A stretch of 64,000 nt of DNA from Sphingosinithalassobacter tenebrarum (GTDB taxonomy: Bacteria > Pseudomonadota > Alphaproteobacteria > Sphingomonadales > Sphingomonadaceae), in assembly GCF_011057975.1 (NCBI RefSeq), contig NZ_CP049109.1, positions 1,891,001 to 1,955,000 on the forward strand, in the 5' to 3' direction. The number at the start of each line of letters is the position of its first letter. Position 1 is the first letter of the stretch. The position numbers and the translations under genes were made by a program. Under the pieces are notes generated by a model, which was not told where the DNA came from, ran no database searches, and worked only from the letters and a program-made list of their open reading frames with translations. Below, one piece after another: positions 15,420-22,819 of this stretch.

Positions 15420-16627
15420 CAGTGACGATCCATGTCGGCGACTGCATCGCCGAGCTGCGCAAGCTGCCCCCCGAGAGCGTCGATTGCTGTGTCACGTCGC
15501 CGCCCTATTGGGGGCTGCGCGATTATGGCGTGGCGGGGCAGATGGGGCTCGAGCCGACGCTGGGCGAGCATATCGCGGCGATGGTGGCGGTGTTCCAGGA
15601 AGTGCGGCGCGTGCTGAAGCCAACCGGTTCGCTGTGGCTGAATTACGGCGATTGCTATGCGACGTCGCCGAACGGGCGCAGCGCGGCCGATACCAAGGCG
15701 GCGGCGACCGATGACCGGACGTTTCGCGACAAGCCGTTTTCGACGGTGGGGCCGGTGCCGGGCGGTTATCTGAAGCCCAAGGATCTGTGCATGATCCCGA
15801 ACCGGCTCGCCATCGCGCTGCAGGATGCCGGGTGGTGGGTGCGCAGCGAGATCGTGTGGGGCAAGCCCAATGCGATGCCGGATTCCAGTGGCGTCTATCG
15901 GCCGTCCGGCGCGCATGAAAAGATTTTCCTGCTGACCAAATCGGGTGACGGAGATGTCTGGCGCGCGCGCGATACCGGGGCGCTGAGCCTTTCGCCGGAT
16001 CTGAGCGAGCGTTGTCCGCTGGTGACGAAGCCGGAGGAAATGGGGCCGCGCTGGGTGCGGCTCGGCAGCTGGTATGATGCCGATGCGGTGCGGATGCCGC
16101 CGGTAGATGGCGCTCGCGGCCCGGTGAATGGCTGGGTTCGTGAGGGCGAGGCGCATAGTGCAATCGCGGCAAATCATGCATCGCGTGTTCGCGGGCATGC
16201 GCGCCCCGATTCTGGGTTCAACGAGCGTTGGGACGCGATGTCGCGTGCCGAGCAAATGGCGAATGGCCGTCTGCTGCGCAATTACGAGCGCGACCTGGCG
16301 CCGATCGTGCCGCCCGAAGTGTGGGAAATCGCCACCGCCGCGTTTTCCGATGCGCATTTCGCGACGTTTCCGCCGGCGCTGGTCGCGCCGTGCGTGATGG
16401 CGGGATGCCCGGCGGGCGGGGTGGTGCTCGATCCGTTCGGCGGCGCGGGGACGACGGGGCTGGTGGCCGATCGGCTCGGCCGCGATGCGATCCTGATCGA
16501 ATTGAACCCCGAATATGCGGCGATGGCCCGTGAGCGTCTGCGCGCCGGTCTGGCGCGAGTGGCGGGCGATCGTGCGCCGCAGGCGGCGATCGGCGGGCTG
16601 TTCGGTGATTTCGAGGCCGTCGCGTGA
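15416..16627 (+). CDS. DNA methyltransferase, N4-cytosine/N6-adenine type (beta class)
   Basis: A 403-residue protein. Catalytic motif IV TSPPYWGLRDY comes first at residues 27-37, and the AdoMet motif I DPFGGAGTTG comes near the C-terminus, the order of the beta class. The long middle part is the target-recognition region. With no restriction partner nearby it is likely an orphan enzyme for protecting phage DNA or for regulation, like CcrM-type enzymes. It is the second methyltransferase of this prophage. Coupled by ATGA and GTGA to its neighbours. Confidence 0.9.
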   Translation: MTVTIHVGDCIAELRKLPPESVDCCVTSPPYWGLRDYGVAGQMGLEPTLGEHIAAMVAVFQEVRRVLKPTGSLWLNYGDCYATSPNGRSAADTKAAATDDRTFRDKPFSTVGPVPGGYLKPKDLCMIPNRLAIALQDAGWWVRSEIVWGKPNAMPDSSGVYRPSGAHEKIFLLTKSGDGDVWRARDTGALSLSPDLSERCPLVTKPEEMGPRWVRLGSWYDADAVRMPPVDGARGPVNGWVREGEAHSAIAANHASRVRGHARPDSGFNERWDAMSRAEQMANGRLLRNYERDLAPIVPPEVWEIATAAFSDAHFATFPPALVAPCVMAGCPAGGVVLDPFGGAGTTGLVADRLGRDAILIELNPEYAAMARERLRAGLARVAGDRAPQAAIGGLFGDFEAVA

Positions 16628-16815
16628 CCGGATCGCTCCCGCTCCCGCGTCCGGTAACGCAGACGATCGCGCTGCCGGTCGATCGGGCGGCGCAATTGCT
16701 GCCGCATGCCGAACGGCGGGGAATCACGGTCGGGCAGCTGGCGCTGCGGATCGTGGAAATGTGCGTCGACGAAGCGATGATCGACGCGGTTCTGGACGAT
16801 GGAGCAGGCGCGTGA
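16624..16815 (+). CDS. small phage protein, ribbon-helix-helix-like
   Basis: A 63-residue protein from GTG 16624. 'TQTIALPVDRAAQLLPHAERRGITVGQLALRIVEMCV' has a short strand followed by two helices, as in ribbon-helix-helix regulators. It overlaps the genes on both sides by 4 bp. The assignment is by pattern only. Confidence 0.55.
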   Translation: MTGSLPLPRPVTQTIALPVDRAAQLLPHAERRGITVGQLALRIVEMCVDEAMIDAVLDDGAGA

Positions 16816-18074
16816 ATGCCGGCGCTTTCCGACAGGACGATGCCGCGTTTCGCGAGCGCATCGCCGAAGTGCGGGCGCGGGCGGATATCGTCGGGATTAT
16901 CGGCAAGGCGGTGAAGCTGGGGCGGGGTGCCAAGCCGCGCGGGAAGTGTCCGTTTCACGGCAGCAAATCGGACAGTTTCTCGGTCGATCCCGACAAGGGC
17001 TATGCGCGCTGTTACGGGTGCGACTGGCATGGCGACGCGATCCGGTTCCTGCAGGATTTCTATAATCTGCCGTTTCGCGAGGCATTCGATCGCGCCGCAT
17101 CGTCGAGCGGCGGGGCCGGGCTGCCCGCCGCGCCGCTGGTGCGCGAAAAGGCGCAATCGCGGCAGCGGGAAAGCGGGGCGCCGCCGGTCGGATCGCTGGA
17201 AATGGCGCGCTGGATATGGGCGCATTCGGCGCCCGATTTCGATGCCGTTTGCACCTGGCTGCGCGCGCGCGGCGTTCCCGGGGACGTGCTGACGCCGCAC
17301 CGGCTGCGCGACGTTCGCTTTGCCGGGCTGGCGCCGATATGGGCATGGCCGGAGGATCGCGGGCCGGGCGATGTGCCGCAGGCGCCGGCGATGGTGGCGC
17401 TGATACGCGCGGCACCGGGCGGCGCGCGCGCGGCGTGGCGGCCGATCGGGCTGCACGTCACCTATCTGGCGCCGTCATTGACCGCCAAGATGGTGCGCAG
17501 GCGCGCCGACGGCAGCGAGATGATGGCGCGCAAGATGCTGGGTTCGGCGGCGGGCGGGTGCGTGTTGCTGCCCGCCGACGGCGTGACGCATGACGCGATG
17601 CCGGAGGGCGTGCCGCTGGCGGTGGGCGAAGGTATCGAGACGACGCTGTGCGGCCTGCGCCATGCCGGCGGGGCGGGGGTGACGGGGGTTGCCGTGCTGA
17701 GCCTGCAGAATTTGCAGGGGATGCCCGAAAAGACCGGGAAACAGGGCGCGATCGCGATGTTCGATCCGCGCCCGGCGGCGCCGCCCGCGCCGCAGGCGGT
17801 AACCTGGCCGCATCGCGGGCGGGTGACGGTGCTGGTCGATGCGGACATGGCGCCGCTGACCGGACCGATCGACCGCGCCGGCGGGCAGCGCCGCGGTGTG
17901 GCGATGATCGACCGGCGGCGCGGGCCGGTGGTGCACCGGACGATGACGACAGCGGAGCGGGCCGACCTGTGCGGCGCGCTGGCCGTGCGTGCCTGGCGCG
18001 CGCGGGGCGCCGATGCGCGCGCGGTGCGGCCGCCGATGGGGATGGATTTCAACGATGTGGAGCGGGTGGCATGA
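16812..18074 (+). CDS. DNA primase, CHC2 zinc finger with TOPRIM-like region
   Basis: A 420-residue protein from GTG 16812. The CHC2 zinc site is clear: C46, H49, C67 and C70 (KCPFH...RCYGC). The TOPRIM-like parts are 'LAVGEGIETTLCGL' at about 275 and 'RVTVLVDADMA' at about 337-347. It lacks the long DnaG C-terminal DnaB-interaction domain, as short phage primases do. It makes RNA primers for phage replication, in context with the clamp and the P4-type helicase. Confidence 0.85.
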   Translation: MNAGAFRQDDAAFRERIAEVRARADIVGIIGKAVKLGRGAKPRGKCPFHGSKSDSFSVDPDKGYARCYGCDWHGDAIRFLQDFYNLPFREAFDRAASSSGGAGLPAAPLVREKAQSRQRESGAPPVGSLEMARWIWAHSAPDFDAVCTWLRARGVPGDVLTPHRLRDVRFAGLAPIWAWPEDRGPGDVPQAPAMVALIRAAPGGARAAWRPIGLHVTYLAPSLTAKMVRRRADGSEMMARKMLGSAAGGCVLLPADGVTHDAMPEGVPLAVGEGIETTLCGLRHAGGAGVTGVAVLSLQNLQGMPEKTGKQGAIAMFDPRPAAPPAPQAVTWPHRGRVTVLVDADMAPLTGPIDRAGGQRRGVAMIDRRRGPVVHRTMTTAERADLCGALAVRAWRARGADARAVRPPMGMDFNDVERVA

Positions 18075-18083
18075 TTGCGGGGA

Positions 18084-18386
18084 TTAACCCGGTCGAACAG
18101 GCGCGTTCAGCACGAAGTCTGCGAGGGCCATCAAGCCGCGAGCATCTTGCCAAGTCGCGACGATCTCGCGAATTTCGCCGTTGCTTTCCCAAGCCTCCCG
18201 GATTCCTTCGGAGCGGTCAACAATCTGTGCTTCGTACGCGCGCAGGTCATCCCATGCTCCCTGCGGCACCGGGTTTCGCCCCGCTGACCATGATTTCACT
18301 GTGTCGATTCGGACGCCATGTCGCGAAGCCGCTTCGGACTGGGATAGCCCGAGGCGGGAAAGGCAAGCTGCGTAGATCGTTTTCAT
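18084..18386 (-). CDS. HTH regulator, possible Aca-like autorepressor
   Basis: A 100-residue protein. The N-terminal HTH is 'CLSRLGLSQSEAASRHGVRIDTVKSWSAGRNPVPQGAWDDL' at about residues 8-48, followed by a helical dimerisation-like part. It is the last gene of a short leftward cassette within a rightward operon. That layout, with a promoter palindrome at 19107-19123, is typical of anti-CRISPR-associated regulators or antitoxin regulators. The layout is seen; the function is inference. Its start overlaps the stop of the gene upstream (ATGA). Confidence 0.7.
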   Translation of the reverse strand: MKTIYAACLSRLGLSQSEAASRHGVRIDTVKSWSAGRNPVPQGAWDDLRAYEAQIVDRSEGIREAWESNGEIREIVATWQDARGLMALADFVLNAPVRPG

Positions 18387-18655
18387 TCGCGGTTGGCCCT
18401 TCCGTCGGCCGCCAATTCGATCATGCGCTCACGGCGATCGTCCCATACAGCGCCTTCGTCCAGCGCCTCACGAGCGGCAAGCGACTTGCTGCGCTGTGCC
18501 AGTTGCCAGTTGGCGTCGAGCAACTCGGCAAGCAATCGACCAGGCAGCGCTGCGACGACGCTATCGGGGATGGCCGCAAGCATATCGGATGCGCTGCCGG
18601 GGCAGGAGCCGATTGCGGCTGCATTAAGAGCGCGGTTGATTTTGATCGGATGCAT
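18383..18655 (-). CDS. small cassette protein, unknown
   Basis: A 90-residue protein, mostly helical and acidic/basic mixed, with 'LPGRLLAELLDANWQLAQRSKSLAAREAL' and 'VWDDRRERMIELA'. It is coupled to the HTH regulator by ATGA and preceded by a stable hairpin (18738-18766). No family recognised; it is a candidate accessory or inhibitor protein by context. Confidence 0.65.
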   Translation of the reverse strand: MHPIKINRALNAAAIGSCPGSASDMLAAIPDSVVAALPGRLLAELLDANWQLAQRSKSLAAREALDEGAVWDDRRERMIELAADGRANRE

Positions 18656-18737
18656 GGGTATTTTCCCTTTGTCGTCCCGGCTTCCGGGATGTTGGATCGA
18701 AACCTAGGCAGTGAAGCGTCGCTTCATGTTGACAGGT

Positions 18738-18766
18738 CCCCGGCGCCGTTTCGCGCGGCGCCGGGG
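18738..18766. terminator. strong hairpin between cassette genes, possible attenuator
   Basis: A perfect 10-bp stem CCCCGGCGCC/GGCGCCGGGG with a 9-nt loop, which an outer TGACA/TGTCA pair (18730-18734 and 18774-18778) can extend. It lies just after the stop of the leftward gene at 18776 and before the next leftward gene. With no long T run it may reduce rather than end transcription into the downstream pair. Confidence 0.55.
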
Positions 18767-18775
18767 ATTTGCTTG

Positions 18776-19048
18776 TCAGGAAGACTTGGTGCTGGCGATG
18801 TAGCCGGGCGTTGCCCAGATGATGCGCGCGATGTGAGTTATGGTTGCTTCCAGCGCATCAACGATCTGCGCCTCGGCGTCTGTCAGGTCTTCGCGGGCCC
18901 GGCCCTTGCCGCCGTCAACAAACCACGCAGCCTCGACCTCAAGACTTTCGCGGGTCTGCCCGGAATAGTCGATCGCGGAAAAATACTGCCCCCTCGCGCT
19001 TACTGCGTTATCGTAGGCAAGCTTGGCATTGGTTTCGATGGTGGTCAT
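18776..19048 (-). CDS. small acidic protein, first gene of leftward cassette (candidate anti-defence protein)
   Basis: A 90-residue protein from ATG 19048 with GGAGA upstream. It is acidic, with 'QTRESLEVEAAWFVDGGKGRAREDLTDAEAQIVDALEATITHIARIIW', and is predicted mostly helical. It is the promoter-proximal gene of a cassette that ends in an HTH regulator, the position anti-CRISPR genes take in acr-aca operons. There is no sequence match I recognise, so the role rests on context only. Confidence 0.65.
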   Translation of the reverse strand: MTTIETNAKLAYDNAVSARGQYFSAIDYSGQTRESLEVEAAWFVDGGKGRAREDLTDAEAQIVDALEATITHIARIIWATPGYIASTKSS

Positions 19049-19103
19049 CTGAGGTCTCCGTACCTATCGCGGTTGGCCGTTCCATCCGCTGTTGATGACA
19101 CCA

Positions 19104-19131
19104 TATATACACGAAAGGTGTATCGCGGCAA
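19104..19131 (-). promoter_or_regulatory. cassette promoter with palindromic operator
   Basis: Read leftward: -35 TTGCCG (19131-19126), 16-nt spacer, -10 TATATA (19109-19104). The perfect inverted repeat ATACAC-N5-GTGTAT (19107-19123) fills the spacer, so a dimeric repressor there would block the polymerase. The HTH protein at 18084-18386 is the obvious candidate. Confidence 0.6.
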
Positions 19132-19221
19132 CCGGGAAAATGCACCTATCGCAAATTTATTTCGGAATGAAGGGAGCGGGAATCTGGTCGCCAAGTCGCT
19201 TCCCGGCATGGGGTACGGCCA

Positions 19222-19956
19222 GTGACCGCTTCCCGTCTGCGCCATTTCGTCGAACGCATCCGCCGGCTGATGGGTGAGCGCGCGGCGATTTCGGAGGATA
19301 TCCGATCGGTTTATTCCGAAGCGAAGGCCGATGGCTTCGACGCGGGGACGATCCGGCGGTTGATCGCGCGGATGGAAATGGCGCCGGACGATCGCGAGGA
19401 AGCCGACGCGCTGCTGGCGACCTATGAAGCGGCGATCGGCGGGTTGATCGATGCCGAAGCCGAGCGGCGGCTGACCGATACTCGCCCTGACGCGGCGGCG
19501 ATCGCGCTCGAGATGCTGACCGCCGATATCGTGGGGCTGGAGGATGAAGCGCGGGCGGCGGCACTGGTGGAGCATGTCACCATACTGCTGGACATTCGCG
19601 CCGAGATTGCCGTGCTGCGCGGGCAGGAGCGCGCGCGCAAGGCGATGGCGAAAGATGAAGGATTCGACGCGAAGCAGATCGGCGCCACCGTGCACTGGTT
19701 CGAGAAATGCGTGAAACATGGCGAGGATGCCATGCGCGCGGCGGAGGCGACGTTCCATTTGTATCGCGGAACGGTGGAGGCCGATCGCATCGCGCCGGCG
19801 GCGATGTCCGACCGCGACCGGGGATTGATGGCGAAATTCGCGGGCAGGGATCCTGCTGCGGAGAAGCGCAGCGCGGCGCGAAAGCGCCTGTCAGGCACGA
19901 TCGCGACGTTGAACGCGATGGACGCGGCAACGCGCCGGGGAGGCGGGCATGGCTGA
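19222..19956 (+). CDS. GapR-like protein (DUF2312) with a second GapR-like segment
   Basis: A 244-residue protein from GTG 19222. Residues 3-72 match GapR/DUF2312 well (RLRHFVERIRRLMGER... SEAKADGFDAGTIRRLI). A second, diverged copy lies at about residues 126-185 (AMAKDEGFDAKQIGATV... ATFHLYRG), separated by a helical linker. GapR is a short nucleoid protein of alphaproteobacteria, about 90 residues, that binds overtwisted AT-rich DNA ahead of forks and supports topoisomerases. This protein is about three times that size. It directly precedes the helicase gene and overlaps its start, so a replication role is likely. Confidence 0.75.
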   Translation: MTASRLRHFVERIRRLMGERAAISEDIRSVYSEAKADGFDAGTIRRLIARMEMAPDDREEADALLATYEAAIGGLIDAEAERRLTDTRPDAAAIALEMLTADIVGLEDEARAAALVEHVTILLDIRAEIAVLRGQERARKAMAKDEGFDAKQIGATVHWFEKCVKHGEDAMRAAEATFHLYRGTVEADRIAPAAMSDRDRGLMAKFAGRDPAAEKRSAARKRLSGTIATLNAMDAATRRGGGHG

Positions 19957-21526
19957 CGCGATTCCTGTGATCGTGCCCGATCCGTGGGATCTGGCGTGGC
20001 ACGAGATGAACGATCAGGGCAATGCCGATCGCTTCGTCGCGCATGCTGGCGGGCTGTTGCTGCATGTGCGGGGCTGGGGCTGGGTCGCCTATCGCGACGG
20101 GTGCTGGAGCCGGGACGATGGCGAACGGCTTGCCGCGCTGAAAGCGATGGAAGTCGCGCGGCACATGCGCGAGGAAGTCCGCGCGCTGAACGAAGCGCTG
20201 ACCGGCGATCGTCGGCGGCCCGACGGCATGACCGAGGACATGCTGCAGGGCCGTATCGAGGCGCTGGCGAAGCATGCCAATCAATCGGGCAATGCCAATC
20301 GCACCAAGGCGATGCTGGAGCAGGCGGCTAGGCTGGACGTGCTGAACCGATCGATCGAGGATTTCGATGCCGACCCTCTCGCCCTGAACGTGGCCAACGG
20401 GACGTTGCGATTCCGGCGCGACGGGGACGGGCAATGGGGCATGACGTTCCGCCCGCACGACCCCACCGACCTGATCACGCGCAAGGCGACGGCCGAGTGG
20501 ATCGAGGACGAGGCCGCGCGCGTGGAAAATGCCGAGTGGCTGAAACATCTGGAAACCGCGTTGCCGGGCGCCGAAGTGCGCTGGTTCTTTCACAAGCTGA
20601 TGGGATATTGCGCGACCGGGCTGACGCTCGAGCAGATATTCATTCTGCTGCAAGGGCGCGGCGGCGACGGCAAATCGACCGCAATTAACGTGCTGCGCAT
20701 CGTGCTGGGCGGCTATGCCGTTTCGGGCAACGTCAAATCGTTCATCGACACGGGCGATCGCGATGCGGGCGGGCCGACGCCGGAGCTGATCCGGTTTGTC
20801 GGCGATACGCGGCTGATCAGCCTGCAGGAGCCCAAGCGCGGCAAGGCGCTGGCCGAAGATCGCGTGAAGCAGTTCACGGGCGGCTCTCCGGTCACCTATC
20901 GCGCGCTGTACGGCGCCGAAGAGGAATTCGAGCCGCAGGGCAAGGTGGTGATGGAATGCAACAGTCGCCCGCGGATCAGCGGCGATGATGACGGCATCTG
21001 GCGCCGCATCGTCATCGTGCTGTGGCCGCACCAGTTCAAGGGCGGCGCCATCGTGAAGGGCATGGATCGCCGCATCCTGGCGTCCGAGGGCGGCGGGAGC
21101 GCCGTGCTGGCGTGGGTTGTCGACGGCATTCTGGGCTATCTGCGCGAGGGGCTGGAGCCGCCCGAGGACGTGCAGGACGCTATCGAGGAGTATCGGCGTT
21201 CGTCGAACCCTTTTTCGGAGTGGATGGCGGCATGCGTCGTGCCCGATCCGCTTGCCCTGACGCTCGCGGCCGATCTCTACCGTTCCTACAAGGACTGGTG
21301 CCAGGAGCAGGAAATCGACGAACGCGCGGTGATGAGTAACGCGGCGTTTGGGCGGGCGCTGGGCGACAGGCAGATCATCGTCAAGGGGAAGGACCGGCGC
21401 GGCAAGGTGCTGCGCCGGGGTGCGCGCCTGCGCGACGCTGGCAGCGATGGCGCTGCTGCCGAGGCCGCGCCCGAAGCGCCGCCGGGCGATGTGGACGATT
21501 GGAGCGAATTGGGTGGGGCGCCCTGA
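19949..21526 (+). CDS. P4-family primase-helicase (SF3 helicase)
   Basis: A 525-residue protein. Walker A is QGRGGDGKST with K242; the following 'GNVKSF', 'DTRLISLQEPKRGKALAEDRVKQFTGG' and 'MECNSRPRISGDDDGIWRRIVIV' are the Walker B, motif C and arginine-finger regions of the phage/plasmid P4-D5 SF3 helicases. The N-terminal D5-like part covers residues 1-230. The C-terminal 'AADLYRSYKDWC' is the usual winged-helix end (Pox_D5 type). It likely opens and unwinds the phage origin; an iteron-like cluster starts right after its stop codon. Confidence 0.9.
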   Translation: MADAIPVIVPDPWDLAWHEMNDQGNADRFVAHAGGLLLHVRGWGWVAYRDGCWSRDDGERLAALKAMEVARHMREEVRALNEALTGDRRRPDGMTEDMLQGRIEALAKHANQSGNANRTKAMLEQAARLDVLNRSIEDFDADPLALNVANGTLRFRRDGDGQWGMTFRPHDPTDLITRKATAEWIEDEAARVENAEWLKHLETALPGAEVRWFFHKLMGYCATGLTLEQIFILLQGRGGDGKSTAINVLRIVLGGYAVSGNVKSFIDTGDRDAGGPTPELIRFVGDTRLISLQEPKRGKALAEDRVKQFTGGSPVTYRALYGAEEEFEPQGKVVMECNSRPRISGDDDGIWRRIVIVLWPHQFKGGAIVKGMDRRILASEGGGSAVLAWVVDGILGYLREGLEPPEDVQDAIEEYRRSSNPFSEWMAACVVPDPLALTLAADLYRSYKDWCQEQEIDERAVMSNAAFGRALGDRQIIVKGKDRRGKVLRRGARLRDAGSDGAAAEAAPEAPPGDVDDWSELGGAP

Positions 21527-21798
21527 TGACGGACAGTTGACGGACAGTTTGCCGCAACTCTCCGTCATTTCGCGCAGCGGCGGTTTCGATGGGTAAGGCC
21601 GGGCAGATGTCAAGAGGGAAAGTGGCAAGCGAATAAGGGTGTAACCGTCTGTCTCTCCGTCAACTATCCGTCGCTGTGTGGCGCGGAATTGCGTCGATGA
21701 CGGACGGAACAGACAGCACGGATACCGTTTGCCGGAAACCCCATAAGGCGGGCGCATGCGCATGTGCGAAGTTGTGTTTTCCCTCTGTCTGTCCGTCA
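21527..21798. repeat. iteron-like cluster, candidate replication origin
   Basis: TGACGGACAG occurs perfectly at 21527-21536 and 21538-21547 (+) and 21789-21798 (inverted). Shorter or one-mismatch copies are at 21561-21567, 21656-21662 and 21667-21673 (inverted) and 21698-21705 (direct). The cluster fills the gene-free 294 bp between the helicase and the next gene. Repeats of this kind beside a P4-type helicase gene fit an origin recognised by the helicase. Confidence 0.6.
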
Positions 21799-21820
21799 TT
21801 CGAAAAAGGGAGTGGTAAAG

Positions 21821-22303
21821 ATGATCGAAGCGAACGGGTTGCTTAGCTATGACGAGGTTCAGGAGCGCCTGGTGGAAGCGTGGGGCTTTCTGATGCGGAT
21901 GCCCGATCGCGAGCGCGGGTGGCTGCGCAGCGGCGTGTCGAGCATCTATCGCGAGTTTCGATTGAGCGAGGCGGAAGCGTGGCGGCTCTATCAGATCGAC
22001 AGCGACGACTATCATGGCGATGCGCGCCCGAAGCTGCCGCCGCTGTCCTCGGTCGAAGTGGATCGGATGGAGGAAGCGCTCGCATGGGTAAGCGCCTATG
22101 CGCCGCGCCGGGATTGCGGACTGATCGGCGTCGTGCTGGCGCAGTTGCAACGATCGGCGCGGCCAAGTTGGGAAGAGGCGGCGGACAAGATCGGTGGCGA
22201 TGCGGCGCCGGCGGCGCTGTCGCGTCGGTACGAGCGGGCGATGGGAGCGGTGTGCCGGGGCGTGAACGCAGGACTTAGGCGCGCCGGATCGTGTCAAGCC
22301 TGA
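21821..22303 (+). CDS. phage protein, DUF6362-like
   Basis: A 160-residue protein from ATG 21821 with a GGGAG site upstream. 'RLVEAWGFLMRMPDRER', 'RMEEALAWVSAYAPRRDCGLIGVVLAQLQ' and the C-terminal HTH-like 'SWEEAADKIGGDAAPAALSRRYERAM' agree with what I recall of DUF6362, phage proteins with a sigma-factor-like or HTH C-terminus placed before the terminase. It may be the late-gene activator. The family name is tentative. Confidence 0.65.
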   Translation: MIEANGLLSYDEVQERLVEAWGFLMRMPDRERGWLRSGVSSIYREFRLSEAEAWRLYQIDSDDYHGDARPKLPPLSSVEVDRMEEALAWVSAYAPRRDCGLIGVVLAQLQRSARPSWEEAADKIGGDAAPAALSRRYERAMGAVCRGVNAGLRRAGSCQA

Positions 22304-22417
22304 AAATCGCCCTTCGCGATAATTTTGGGTGTTCGTTTGAGCGGCGTTTTGCGCCTATTCCTATGTATGTTCGGCGCGGTTCGCGTGCGGGCATATCCTC
22401 TCCCTTGTCATCAACTT

Positions 22418-22464
22418 GCATCGCCCTGCCGGGTTTCATCCTGGCGGGGCGATGCTCGTTTTGC
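22418..22464 (+). terminator. terminator of early rightward operon
   Basis: GCATCGCCCTGCCGGG and CCTGGCGGGGCGATGC form a 16-bp stem with one wobble and one mismatch around the loop TTTCAT, followed by TCGTTTTGC. Confidence 0.7.
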
Positions 22465-22583
22465 CGTTGGCCTTGGTGGACGGAGGGGGGGGGTAGCGGG
22501 TCCTTTCCAGGGGGGTGGCCGCTAATGCGGTGGGGCTGAGCGCAGGGTTTTCGGGTTCAGGGGCGGTTTTGGATTTTGAACCT

Positions 22584-22603
22584 TGTGAACTGAACTGTTC
22601 ACA
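22584..22603. promoter_or_regulatory. palindromic operator before late operon
   Basis: TGTGAAC-N6-GTTCACA is a perfect inverted repeat, followed at 22611 by a further half site TGAACAC. TTGAAC at 22576-22581 could be a -35. It sits about 40 bp before the first gene of the packaging operon and is a good candidate for the site of a late regulator. Confidence 0.5.
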
Positions 22604-22642
22604 TCGGGGGTGAACACACGAGATCAGGTGTTGGAGGCGACA

Positions 22643-22819
22643 ATGGCCAAGCTGACCGAACAGGAACGGGCGGTCGTTGAAAAGCTTGCTGATGCCTGGA
22701 ACGCGTTCCTTGTGCTGCCGATCGAACACGGCGACGACCAATTGGAGTTCCGGCAGGCGATTCATGCGGCGCAAGATAAGGTGCTGTCTCGACCTGGCCG
22801 AAGAGAGTTCAATCGATGA
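22643..22819 (+). CDS. small phage protein, conserved hypothetical
   Basis: A 58-residue protein from ATG 22643 with TTGGAGG upstream; an in-frame GTG at 22610 has a poorer site. 'LTEQERAVVEKLADAWNAFLVLPIEHGDDQLEFRQAIHAAQD' is a pattern I recall as very common beside terminase genes of alphaproteobacterial phages. Function unknown. It overlaps the terminase small subunit gene by 4 bp. Confidence 0.75.
   Translation: MAKLTEQERAVVEKLADAWNAFLVLPIEHGDDQLEFRQAIHAAQDKVLSRPGRREFNR

Larger units (their letters stand above)
22304..22642. other. early/late boundary, no gene
   Basis: A gene-free 339 bp that separates the early operon from the packaging operon. It holds a strong terminator hairpin (22418-22455) and a 20-bp palindrome (22584-22603) close to the first packaging gene. 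I see no credible reading frame in it. Confidence 0.6.

Noticed and set aside
19577..22297. A 906-codon open frame on the - strand
   Set aside because: Antisense to the GapR-like gene, the P4-type helicase and the iteron region; Arg/His/Pro-rich composition typical of a shadow frame.
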